DNA of 64,000 nt, taken from positions 8,031,537-8,095,536 of the forward strand of contig NC_058155.1 in NCBI RefSeq assembly GCF_011075055.1. Reading direction: 5' to 3'. The notes beneath the pieces are model-generated. The model did not search any database. It was not told the origin of the DNA and worked only from the letters and a program-made list of their open reading frames with translations. This stretch comes from Mangifera indica (Eukaryota > Streptophyta > Magnoliopsida > Sapindales > Anacardiaceae). Shown here one piece after another: positions 38,500 through 50,300 of this stretch. Both the position numbers and the translations under genes were made by a program. Each line of letters starts with the position of its first letter. The first letter of the stretch is position 1.

Positions 38500-39783
38500 T
38501 GTGACACTTAATTTTTACATCCATTTTTTTGTCTAAATTTGTAGATTTAGGAGTATTTATATAGAATTATTTAGGTTTAGGTCTAGCATTTATTTTTACA
38601 TTATTTTGCGTAATTTTTATATTTTAATATTATTTTCTATTTTGTAGGAAAATATTTAAAAACAAAGGGGGCAAAAGCGTTAAAAATTGACAAATTATCA
38701 AAATTCTGATCATATTCTATGCACAGAAAGGAATAAAAATCCAATTAGGAGACATATGCGATCATGAAAGAGGAAAGTAGATGATATAAGACGATATTCC
38801 TAATCCAGATGGATCTAGAGTTCCTACAACCACACAAACGTTGACATTTAGATATAAAAGGACCAGTTAGACGTAAGGGAGATAGTTCACCTTTCCACAA
38901 TCTTGATAGTGCCACAAGGAGATGAATTCAATACATATTGCAAGTAACAATAGTAAGCTCGACGACGATAGATGCAACAATCCAAGCATCAATATGCACA
39001 ATTACTGAGAACTTTCTTATTTACTCTTGGATTTATCATTATGAGTTTCGGCATTTGCAATTGTGATCTTGTAAAAGTAATGAGTGACTAATTTCTTTAT
39101 TTTATGAATTAAGAGGGATCATTCGATCCCCATAAACTTGTAGTATTTTTATATGTTATTATTTTTAATAAAATTTGTTGATTTATGACTTAACATATGA
39201 TTGTATAATGTCTTGTGTTGAGTCAAGTGCTCAACTTTACGCATGTTAATAGGTTCATGTAGACTATAAAAACGTAGATGCGAAATTAGTTCATGTATCT
39301 ATTAGATCTAAATCCTTAATGTTAGAGATAGATCAAATCCTTGTGAAATCATTGGAGTTACAAAACTTAAAGGGTTTGTATTAACTGAGTACTACGAGAG
39401 TAGATACTCATTTAATGCTCACAAACTTAGTTAATATTGAGAGGAGAATTAGGGTGAGATAGGATATCTAACCATCAACACATCACAAGTTAAAAAGAGC
39501 ATACACGATTAGCTACAAGTTTGTGTGGGATTGTCAAAGAAATCGTGACCTCTAGACATGTTTGATATTCAATTTTAGTAAATTGTAGTAGAGTTGCATT
39601 AGTTAGTATTATAATAATAGTAGGAATTCTAGTCACATTAGTTAACATTGTCTTAACATAAATCGGATTCTCTAACTAATTTAGACTACGAAATGAAATA
39701 GTAGTTGGTTCTTGATCACTATAGTATTGATATCTTTTGACCAAAATGCAACAAATTTTTAGCTTTGTTGTGGGGGATTGTCA
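38500..39783 (+). mobile_element. Gypsy-type LTR relic with a decayed primer-binding site
   Basis: The stretch reads like a plant Ty3/gypsy (Athila/Tat-like) LTR: it begins tgtgacacttaatttttaca and ends about 39753 in aca. It is followed by tttttagctttgttgtgggg, a decayed form of the TTGGCGCCGTTGCCGGGG-type primer site next to such LTRs. No internal coding region follows. The assignment rests on remembered LTR style; the 3' LTR was not found. Confidence 0.5.
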
Positions 39784-39789
39784 TTGAAT

Positions 39790-40479
39790 CAACACTAATA
39801 TAATTCATGTGTTTACTAGATTAGGGATTTTTCTTCTTCTTTTTAACATCAAACTCATGACACACCCAAGACAAATTTGATGTATTTTCTCCTCTTGACA
39901 TAAAATAAACTCAAATCTACCATAAAACTAATAAATTTATTGTGTTAAAAACAAATTTAAACAATATAAACACCAAACATTTTGTTATAAATTTTATTTT
40001 GTGTTCAATTTTAAACTTCTTCACATCAATAGAAAACTTTTTTATAATTTGAGTTAAATTTTTGTTTCTTCACATAATTTTTATGTATTTAAAGAGAAAA
40101 AATTAAAAATTACAAAATGAATATATTAAAATAATAAAAATAAAAGATAAATAATGACAAATTAATTTTAGTAGCTAGCCCATGAGTTGACCTATATTCG
40201 TAGGGCTAAGTACGAGATTTAGAAATTATTATTCATATAATTCGATTCGTTTCAATCTATATCTATTTTACTTGCACTTAGTCCAACCTACCCGTTTGCA
40301 AGGCCTATCACTCTTGTAAATATCTTTAGGAGTTTAATTTTCATTAATGACTAAATTTGAACAGATTCTTTGCAAAATTCCAAAATCCGTCCGTGCAATT
40401 TTAGGAATAGGAATTTCAATTGAATTCGTATTTAATTACCTCTCTTTCTATATTAACATCATAATTCTCTCACGGTCAT
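39790..40479. other. Upstream region of the intact RING gene
   Basis: AT-rich spacer. No gene and no clear promoter element apart from the ttctatattaacatc tract shortly before the start. Confidence 0.35.
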
Positions 40480-41133
40480 ATGGCTAACCCTTCCAATGTC
40501 CTCCCATCCTCTGATATTACCTCGCCCGATGCCGTTTTCCATATCAAAATTTACTATTGCCATTGTCCTGTATCGCCTTGCCCTTTGAATACAATGCCAA
40601 CAGACGACCATCTAGAGTTAAACCAAACTTTCAGGTTCACCCAAAAACAGTTAATAATGGATCCAGAAGGTCCTAGATTCATATCCGAAAAACTATCTAC
40701 AATGGGACTGCAACCAGAAGTGATCGAATCTGGAATATCTCAAATTATGAGAATAGCGAGAGAGTCAGCGAAAAACGATGCTCCTGAAGAAATTCTCACA
40801 ATTAGGATATTACTTCACTATTCTCCGAACACAGACTCTGATTCTGAAATACTAGAAGAGTCAATGGAAGATTTTCCAAGGCCTATTCCAGCCAGTAAAG
40901 AAGCTATTCAAAATTTGGAAAAAGCGAGCTTTCTAGCTATTTCGGAGTCAATGAGGGATTGCACAATTTGTTCTGAAAAGTTTTGTGCGAATGATGGCCT
41001 CAATCAGATTGTGCAGATGCCTTGCGGCCATGTTTATCATGAAGGCTGCATTATCAAGTGGCTGGAAATTAGTAATATGTGCCCCTTGTGCAGGTACCGG
41101 TTGCCGACAAGTTACAAGAATTCGGCTACTTGA
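40480..41133 (+). CDS. RING-H2 zinc finger protein, putative E3 ubiquitin ligase
   Basis: Single-exon gene, 217 aa. The RING-H2 domain sits near the C terminus with ligands C161, C164, C182, H184, H187, C190, C201 and C204 (spacing C-x2-C-x17-C-x-H-x2-H-x2-C-x10-C-x2-C). Trp and Leu near the second metal site (KWLEISNMCPLC) fit E2 binding. The preceding block IPASKEAIQNLEKASF matches the short conserved linker before the RING in RING1/RDUF-like plant E3s. The N-terminal 130 residues are not a known domain to me. No signal peptide or membrane helix. A broken duplicate lies 4.6 kb upstream (35898-36527). The role as a ubiquitin ligase is inferred from the domain; the substrate is unknown. Confidence 0.85.
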   Translation: MANPSNVLPSSDITSPDAVFHIKIYYCHCPVSPCPLNTMPTDDHLELNQTFRFTQKQLIMDPEGPRFISEKLSTMGLQPEVIESGISQIMRIARESAKNDAPEEILTIRILLHYSPNTDSDSEILEESMEDFPRPIPASKEAIQNLEKASFLAISESMRDCTICSEKFCANDGLNQIVQMPCGHVYHEGCIIKWLEISNMCPLCRYRLPTSYKNSAT

Positions 41134-42262
41134 TGTGATTGGTTCGCTCCAAAAGAATAGTTTAATTTGAACAAAATTCCTTATTACAAAAAAAAAAAAA
41201 TTTACGAGTTTGGTTTTGTGTTTTCAAAATATACCCCTTGTTTTGACCTTTAGATTACCCTGGGCAATTTTTGTTTCTTGTTTTTGTTTAAATAGCAGTT
41301 AGATTAATAATAATCTTTATTATTCTTAGAGTTTGAAGGAATTCTTGTGTCAATTTAAAAAAAAAAAATTAGTTGACACCATACTAGAATCTCCACAAAT
41401 TTAAAAGGTTTTTAGTTAAGGAGAATAAACAAATTAATTTAATAGGATTTATTAATGGTATTATGCCTGGAATGAGTTTATTTCATAATGTCTAGCACTC
41501 CCAACCATATGGTACTAGATCTTACGTAATTGGTTTAACACTAAATTACTTAACCAACATATCACAATTTTTCTTCCAAGATTTGTCTAATTTTCTTATC
41601 CAAAATCAAAATAGATTAAAAAATAGTAAACAATTTTTAAAAAAAATTTAAACACTCAGCTTGATTGTAGTTTCCAGGAAAATTTAAGATGGTTTTTTTT
41701 TTTTAAAAAAAAAAAGATCAAGTATCTATATCTGTTGCCAGCTTTGCGTAAATCTCTGAAACGAATTTGAGTTAGAAATTAAAATTTCCTGGAAACTACA
41801 ATTTCCGAGAATTCATGGGAAAGTTATAGCTTTAGATATTAATGTTTGAGTTTACAAATTGTATCATTAGACGATATCAGAGTAGTGGCAAATCTTGGAT
41901 TTTCATTTATCATAATGTCATTGATGCTTATCATAAAACAGAGATCAAAGATCCTCACTGCATCAGCCTTAAAAATAAATGCAAAAGAAAAAAAAATTGC
42001 ACTATGCACGAAAACAATAAATACGAGGTTTTGTATGAGGAGACTATAAGCTGTCTGCCTAAAAAAAAAAGCACACTTTCCGGGTTTCTCCTGGGTAATT
42101 TTCTGATAGCACGAATCCAATCCAAACTGCATAATGTTGTAAGCTACTTTAGTTTGGTGGATTATTTGCTAGTCTGCCTGAGAGTGCGGTTGAGAGTACC
42201 AGGAGTTTGGTTGAACTTGAGCATCTTAAGATAAGTCGGTCAATCGATTGTCAAATTTAATT
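41134..42262. other. Spacer between RING gene and CAO-like fragment
   Basis: 41390-41540 is the downstream copy of the RING 3' flank repeat. The ORF of 130 codons at 41842-42234 (plus) and the antisense ORF at 41839-42132 show no domain I recognise. The imperfect inverted pair near 41680 and 41800 (tttccaggaa and ttcctggaaa) is unexplained. Confidence 0.35.
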
Positions 42263-42866
42263 TTATGTTGGTTTGCTGAAGGGTAATTTCATAGCTCCTC
42301 GCTCCAAAGTATCTCTCCACAGTCTGTATCTTACCCCTAGTTTGTCGTAGCCTACTGGCAAATTCCAAATGTTTGCCCCGTTTGTCATTTGCTCTTGCTG
42401 CCGAATGACAAGCCGTAGATCCTCATTCAACACCTGTTTTTACCACAAATCAAGAAATTAGTAAGAATTTAAGAGACAAAATATAGTCAATCACAATCTA
42501 GATACATGTGGGAGAGTTTTATTCCTGTTAAACCAACCGAAAACCCCCATTTGGGCGAGAGAATAGGCCATAAAAAACAAGTTTTTACCTGTTCAGCAAA
42601 ATGCCTCCGCAAGAATTGAACTAAGGGGATGTGCTTTAAAACAGAAGCGAAGTCCAGTGACATTCTATATAACAACCTTGTTTTCTTTGTCGATGAAGGT
42701 AAGCAGACATGAAGTTGTTGAAGATGTGTTGAACAGTGTCTGATACTCTGTCCTTCCAATTTTTCCAGGTTTTGAAATCCCAATGGTTGATAGCACCATA
42801 CATGGAGGTCGAAATTCCATTTCTATTGGATAAGGGTCCCAGTATCGTTGAAGGCCAGATGCAGGT
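42263..42866 (-). pseudogene. Chlorophyllide a oxygenase-like gene, 3' fragment
   Basis: The last exon is 42433-42263 (56 codons plus stop), with VLNEDLRLVIRQQEQM, then YDKLGVRYRLWR. The preceding exon is about 42866-42589, with [27 protein letters not shown] and [10 protein letters not shown]; donor GTAAAA and acceptor CAG join them in phase 0. This order and wording match the C-terminal region of chlorophyll(ide) a oxygenase, the Rieske enzyme making chlorophyll b. A one-base frameshift separates the [18 protein letters not shown] part from the LEGQS part. The Rieske and iron-binding domains are missing; upstream the sequence changes abruptly into transposon sequence. A related Rieske oxygenase is possible, but not functional. 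Confidence 0.68.
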
Positions 42867-43206
42867 GTTAAAAACTTCCCAGACGTCTTCTTCCCAGACG
42901 AAGATGTGGCCGTCATCTTCGTCTGGTAAGACGAAGAGCTTCTTCTCCCGACAAAGCTCTTCAACTTTCCAGGTCAAATCTCGATTGACCGACATTCCAA
43001 AGGAGGGAAGAGAGACCGCCAAAGCATGGTGATGCCTCTGGAGAGCTTCGTCGTCGGGGATGGTGCCGGATTTGACGTTAGGGATTGAAAACTAAACCCT
43101 TGGGGGGGGGGGGGGGGGAAGAGATAAAATTTTAAAGATTTTAACCATTCATGGGTGGATAAATGAGATTTTCAAAGTTAACAGGTTAGAAATAAGTCCT
43201 TTTGAA
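42867..43206. mobile_element. Right half of a GC-rich GGCC-type MULE
   Basis: The core gacgaagatgtggccgtcat and cttcgtctgg units match the core of the palindromic element at 12560-13480. A run of about 18 G lies near 43105. The right end is eroded (ttagaaataagtccttttga). No left half found; it abuts the CAO-like fragment. ORFs running from this core into the fragment (42665-42964 minus) are chimeric. Confidence 0.6.
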
Positions 43207-43757
43207 ACACTGCATTTCCCTTGTTAGGATTTCAATTTTTCAGGCAACATCTCATTTTTTGACAACTAGCAGCCTTTGACCATCTGTCTCCTTTCTTCCA
43301 ATCTCATCTTTATTGAAAAAGACAAAACTTTGTCTGGACAAAAACATTTGCCAACACTTGATGAATATCTTTGTCTTCCATGTGTCTTCATCTTTGACGA
43401 AAACTACATTTTCATATGAAATGTATTAATAAAAACCAAGTGATAACTGTATTAGAACAATTCTTTAAAAAAAAAAAAGCATTGGAACAAGGACGCAATT
43501 AACCACAATATTTTAGTATGACAAATTAGGAGAAGACTCAGTTTGAGTCAATGACCAAGTCTTTTTTTACAAATAATACCGCATTATTAGCCACCGCAAA
43601 CGGGATTGATTTAATGCAATTTGATTTATAAAAGTGGACGACCGAAGCTGATATATAATTAACAATGATCACTATTTTAGAACATTAAAAGAACAAGAAT
43701 AGTTTAAACATGAACAAAAGATACCGTTCAGGTGGCCGGTTCCCCACTTTTCTTATA
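43207..43757. other. Intergenic DNA
   Basis: No gene or clear element recognised. Confidence 0.4.
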
Positions 43758-44160
43758 TAAAAGACCAAAAACTCAAATATTTATCTTTCTATTAAAATTC
43801 ATTATTAAAGTCAAAAGATAAAAATTTTATTTTGTAAAACATATTAAAAAACTAAAAATTTATTATATTTTTCCTTAGGTTTAAAAATATAACAATCTTT
43901 CATCAACCAAAGTTTGAAAAATGAGTATTTTCCTCTAAAGTTTTCTTCATTTCTCCGATCACCTCCATTCCAATTGACAGTTGGTCAACCTTTACCACCC
44001 ATCTTTCCCTCCCAGCCCTTCATCGTCAGAAGACGAATGATAGTCTGTAGACGAATTGTTCATCTAAATGATGAACAAATCGTTCAAATGAATCGCCTTT
44101 ATTTGAATGATTTGTTGTCGTCTAGAGGAAGATGAAAAGTCGAACATCTTCGTCCAAACA
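43758..44160. mobile_element. Left half of a GGCC-type MULE
   Basis: From about 43767 the subterminal and interior blocks of the family appear (ctattaaaattcattattaa; tcatttctccgatcacctcc; GACGA/TCGTC-rich core). The terminus and the right half are missing. Confidence 0.5.
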
Positions 44161-46400
44161 TCCTCTTTTGCTTTATTTGTTACTTCATTTAAATATCTCG
44201 AACCATGACATTTTTTAAAATGATATATGAAAAAGAAATGTATGACTTTACTAGTACTTGTTTTTATAAGGTTTTTCTTACAATGTTTACATTAGCCATT
44301 TTCTTCTCATTTGAACCTACAAAAATAAATTCATTTTAATCGTTTGACAATTTTTTAAATTTAAAATGTGATGAAATTGATAAAGAATGTGATGTTGAAG
44401 ATAACTAAAAAAGTATCATCGACTGATATTTGATACATTAAAATTTTATGATTAACATTATATATTATGTTTAATTTATTCTATTTTTCTATCATCTCAC
44501 TATATTGTATATAATTTATATATATAAATGATATATTATTATATGATTGAATAACTTTAAATTAAAAATAAAATAAAATTCAATTACATGATGATATATC
44601 ATCTGTGTATTTAATTTATGTATTAAACCTGTGTACATATAGTATTGCTTTTATCTCAACCATAAGTGAGGTCTTTTCTGTAAAATTTTAGAGTTTCGTT
44701 TAATTTGAATATGAATGTAAGTTCCATAAATATACAATAATTTTACCTATTTTGAAAATAGTAAATTTTATTTTGCGAATTGGTCTGCCAAAAGCATTGA
44801 GGCTAGCTCATGAAAGACTCAATACAACATGATCTAATTAGTGTTGAGCCATGAGCCTTCATTTATTAGCGGGTCAACCTAGCCTTGTGGGCCTAAGCAA
44901 AATCTGTTAACACCTCTAGAAACAATTGTAATATTTTTATGTAAAATCATAAATTAATGACAATACCGTAAATATAGGCATCTTGTGTCATAAAGGTTAT
45001 CTAATAAAGATATTAATAACACATAAGTGTAAATATCATTAATATATGTATAAACCAATTCATTTAAATTCAAAATCATGATTTAATTTCAAAGAGAGAA
45101 AAAAATTGGGGGGAGACCTCTTCCATCCAAAAGCATGTATATAGAGAAAAGAGAGAGAGGGATGAAAATACATAAATCACATTCTCTCAATTACCAAAGC
45201 ATGATCTTGTTTTAAAAAAAAAATCATAATATTATGTTAAAAAGTTAAATTATTATATTACAACAATTACTTAATTTCTCAAAATTATTATATCATTCCA
45301 AATTAATAAAATTCTAAACAAGTACTTTGCATATTAAATTTGTCACTTCCACTCCCTTCTTCTTCTTTCACTTTCATCTTTCTTTTTTTTTTTAACTTAC
45401 AAATGGTTTTGGTGGATTTGGATTTGGATGAATGATGCTTTCGATGGGTTTGGACTTACGTTGAAAGAGTCTTAAGGTTTTGAGTTTGGATGGGAAGTGG
45501 TTATGGAAATTAGGGTTTAACTAATTACAAATTTTCACACTTGTAAAATATTTTGTCCTTGAAATGGTTTTTTTTTTTTTAATGAAGTTTTCACACGAAG
45601 GCAACTGAAACGAAAAAATGCAACAATTTTGCATCAAACTATAAGAATCCAGAAGAAGAACTTAAACAGAAACATGAACCAAGATTTATCAGAATGCAAA
45701 AAGAATTTGACACCTAGAAATGAAGTAACAAGATTGAACCAAGAACAACTTTTTCTTATTTTTTTTCCTTTTTTTTGCAGAAAAAATAAATAAATCCGCA
45801 AAAATAATCAAGTACACTGCCTGTGAAAGCGAAGAGATTAAGATTGAAAAGTTTAACAAATGAAAAGAGAAACAGAGAAACTATTTGCAAAGAAATAGAA
45901 ATTGTTTTATTGCCTTGGCTACTATTGCCAATTCCATAGTTGGGTTGTTAAGAGGCAAATTAACTATATCAAATGAATAAAACTATGATTCTAATAATCA
46001 ATCTCATAATTATTGCATCATTTAAATCAAAACTTTAATTTTAAATATTTGCTATTTTATGCTTGAAATCCAATCCTTCGGATGAAAATAATTGCATTTT
46101 GACGTACGGGAATTTATTAAATTATTATTATTATTTTATTTTTAATAAAAATTAAAAGAAAATTGGAATTAGCAAAAGTTACCTGGCAATGACAACGGAT
46201 GGAGTCGGCGGACGGCAAAATAAGGGGCTTTTTATAAGAAAAATACTGTAATAAATTATTATTATAGTATGGATGGAGTCGGCGGACGAAACTACGAACG
46301 TACATTGTAATATATAAATATTATTTTATCGATACATTGTGAATGTAAGTATTTTAAATATAACGTTAAAAAATTTGGTCTCATTCTTTAACTGTTGAAT
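44161..46400. other. Intergenic DNA upstream of the NBS-LRR gene
   Basis: No gene recognised. 46199-46215 and 46270-46286 share atggagtcggcggacg about 71 bases apart. Several A or T runs occur near 45570 and 45755. Confidence 0.4.
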
Positions 46401-47363
46401 TCGTTTTTTGCACAGATATTACACATCAATAGACATCAGAGTATATTCAGATTCAAGAATCAATGTTACTTTTAGTTTAATTTATACGAGACTCAAAATT
46501 GCCTACAGTCATCTGGTGATGAAAAGTTGCATTATTGAGGACGAAAACATGATTGAGCTTAGTGGGGACCACACGCTTTCTTTGCATTATTGAGGGCGAC
46601 AACATTGGTTGAGCTTAGTGGGGACCACACGCTTTCTTTCTCGTTTGCAGTCAAACACATTAATAATTGTTGGGTCAATCTTCCTCAAGCAGAAGAAAAG
46701 CCATTACAGCTCTCTGCTTCTCCAAAACAAAGTCTCAGAAAGATAGCGATTCAGGTGCACTTGTTCTAAGCCTTCCAAAATCACTTCCTATTGTTTTCTT
46801 TTTCACTCTCTTAATTTTCTGCTGTTTCAATATTATTAATTATCTGGTATTTTATTAGTTTTGCTTTTATTTTTGTTCCTCCTATTTCTATCATTTATCT
46901 GTTTGCTTGAAGCTAGATTTTTTATCGTTCAGCTTTTTCTCTTTTATATTTGCTTAGCTAGAGTTATTTCTTTAAACCCCCCACCAAAAGAAAAAGCCCT
47001 TTTTACCCTTATTTTAATTATCCAAAAATTACTCTCCTGCAGTTCTTTGCTATCTGAGTTTTTCCTTTTTCTTCTCTGTTTCCTTAAAGCTTTCTCTCTT
47101 GTATATTCAGCTTTAAACCAAAAAAATAAAAAATAATTTAAAAAAAAACACTTTGTTCATCTTATTGTTTAAAAAAAAAAAAGAGTTCTCCTAAATTATG
47201 TTTTTGATCTCATTGTTTCTCATATTTCTAGTTTTAATTATCCAAGAATTACTCCTGAAGTTCTCTGGTCGCTAGATTTTGTTCATTGAGAGTTTGTCAG
47301 TGGCTTTACTTCTTTAAACCAAAAAGAAGGAAAAGATAAAAAGTAAATTGCAAGATATACGTA
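46401..47363 (+). promoter_or_regulatory. Likely promoter and 5' leader of the NBS-LRR gene
   Basis: Contains a 55-bp tandem duplication (units at 46529 and 46584, sharing ttgagcttagtggggaccac). A splice-donor-like cag/gtgcac lies at about 46755 and T/C-rich tracts run up to the ATG, so an intron in the 5' UTR is possible. The start codon context is cgtaATGGCTG. Confidence 0.4.
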
Positions 47364-50300
47364 ATGGCTGAACTGGCTACTGCTGCTGCTTCCAAAGCTG
47401 CAGAGAGAGTTACAGAGACAGTGTGTGAATTCGGTTGTCGGCAGATTAACTATGTGTTTAGGTACCAGAGCTACATGAAGAAGCTGAAGGAGCAAGTTAA
47501 GGAGCTCGAAATTAGAAGAGATGGTGTGAAAGAACATGTAGAAGTGGTTGAAAGACAAGGTGAAGAGATTTATAATGAAGTTACTGAGTGGCTGAAGAGT
47601 GTGGAAGAGTTCATGGAACGGGTAGCAAAGGTCGTTGATGATGAAGATAAAGCAAAGAGGAGCTGTTTCAAAGGGTTGTGTCCTGATTTGATTAGACGTT
47701 ACAGGCTCAGCAAAGAAGCAGAGGAGGTCGCGGAGGCAGGTGCCAAGGTCTTGGAAAAAGGAAAATTCAGTAGATTTTCACACCCGCCCTTTCTACAGAG
47801 GACGGAATCCATATTCGTCGGTAAAGAGTACGAACACTTTGACTCAAGAGAGTCAAATTTCCAGGAAATTATGGATGCATTGAAAGATTCTACTGTTAAT
47901 ATGATTGGAGTGCACGGGATGGGTGGTGTGGGTAAAACCACACTGGTCAAAAAAGTTGCTTGGAAAGCCAAGGAAGATAGGTTATTTGATGAGGTGGTGA
48001 TTGCTGAGGTAACACATACTCCGGATCTTAAACAAATTCAAGCCAACATTGCTAGTCATTTGGACATGTCATTTAAAGACCAGGAGAGTGTATTTGGAAG
48101 AGCTAATCAATTACGTCACAGGTTGAAGAAGTCCAAGAGAATCCTTGTAATAGTAGATAATATCTGGGAGAAGCTTGACCTGAAGGATGTTGGAATTCCT
48201 TTAAGCTATGACGATAAAGGTGGCATCCCACAAGACAGAAAAGAAAGCAATGATGAGAAAGAGCGGTGTGCAATATTGTTAACAACTAGAAAATTAGATG
48301 TCTTAAATCAAATGGAAACTCAGAAGAATATATTGGTTGAGCCTTTAGCCGGTGATGATGCAAGGAGTTTGTTTGAGAAAATCGTTGGTGATTTATCAGA
48401 TAAACACGGTATAGCAGCGGAAATAGTAGAGAAATGTGCGGGGTTACCACTTGCGATTACATTAATTGCAAATGCTTTGAAACGTAAAAGTGATTATGCC
48501 TGGAAGGATGCCCTACTTCAGTTAAAAAGTCATAATCATAGATGCGTTCCAGGAATGAATAATACTTTATACTCAACTATTGAATTGAGTTATGAATTAC
48601 TGAACAGTGAAGAAGCCAAAAAACTACTTCTACTTTGTGCTCTATATAATGGTAGACATGTCTCTTCCTTGCTCAGTGGTATGGCATTGGATTCGTTTGA
48701 AAATGTTTACTCAATTAATGATGGAAGGAATAGAATTAAGTCACTGATTGATCATCTCCAAGATTCATCTTTGTTGTTGAAAGGTAACGATAGCGAGATG
48801 GTCAAAATGCATGATGTTGTTCATACTGTTGTTGTATCAATTGCCAAAGAGAAATTTATGTTTGATATTCAAGATGTCAAGGGCATTAAAGAGGTACTCA
48901 TGAAGAGCAAAGATTCGATTGCAATTTCTTTGTTTTATACAAACATTCATGAGCTTCCTGAAAGGGTAGACTTTCCAAAACTAAAGTTATTTACTTATCA
49001 TACTATGGAAGATCATTGTTTACAAATCCCAGACCACTTTTTCGAAGGAATAAAAGAACTCGAAGTACTAGAGTTGGATAGAGTTCATTTATTACCACCA
49101 CCACCATCATTTGTTTGCCTAACAAACCTTAAAATATTGTGTCTCTGGAATTGCTCTTTGAGAGATATAACAATGATCGGAGAGCTAAGGAATTTAGAGA
49201 TGCTTAGGTTTGTAAATTGTGATCTTGAAAAGGTGCCTGGAAGTTTTAAACAATTGACGGGACTAAAGTTATTAAAGTTGACTGATTGTCCAAATCTTAA
49301 AGCAATCACACCAAATGTCATAGCCAGCTTGTCTCAATTAGAAGAGCTACATATATATAATAGCTTTGGTCAATGGGAAGTCAAAGGAAATAATAATGCT
49401 AGTCTTGCGGAGTTGAAGGCATTGTCTCACTTGAACACTTTATGCATACATATCCCAAATGTGCAGATCATACAGCAAGACTTTATTCCAGTGAACTTAG
49501 AAAAGTATGAAGTACATATCGGAGGTGTATGGGACTGGTCTTGTGAATATGAGATCTCGTGCACATTGAGACTAAAGTTCAATGGAAGCTGTCATATGAG
49601 GTATGGGATCAAATTTTTGATGGAGAAAGCAAAATCTCTCTATCTAGATCGGCTGGATGGTGTTAAAGATATACTCTGGGAACTTGACAGGGAAGGTTTC
49701 CCAGAATTAAAGCTTCTCTCTGTACAAAATAGTTCTGAAATTTCGTATATTGTCAACTCGGTGGAGTGCATTCATTCTGATGATGCCTTTCCAAACTTAG
49801 AATCAATGTTTCTTTTTAATCTAAGTCATATGGAGAACATATGTTGTTGCCTAGATAATGCAAAATCTTTTGGCCAATTAAGAAAAATAGAAGTAGCCGA
49901 TTGTGACAAGTTGAGGTATCTCTTCTCATCCTCTCTGGCCAAAAACATGCTGCAGCTTGAAGAAATCGATGTAACTAATTGCAAGATGCTAAAGGAGATT
50001 TTTGGTGAAGAAAGTGAAGACCATGCTGATGAAAACAAAAAGTTTTGTAAGATTGAATTTAAACAATTGCACTCCGTAGTACTACAAAGCCTACCGCAGT
50101 TCATAAGTTTTGGCTTGGAGGTATGTATCTCTTTGCTTTTTTTTTTGTTCATTTATTCTCTTTTAATATATAAGTTGTTTATGGAGGAATAATATTTGTG
50201 TCTACAGGTTGTGTTACCAAGATTGGAGAACTTGAAACTGTCCTTAATTAAGATTGAGAACATATGGGTTAATCTACTCCACCCAATCTCTTCCTATCTT

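Noticed and set aside
41839..42234. Overlapping ORFs of 130 (plus) and 97 (minus) codons
   Set aside because: No domain, no codon pattern and no splice context; likely chance ORFs.
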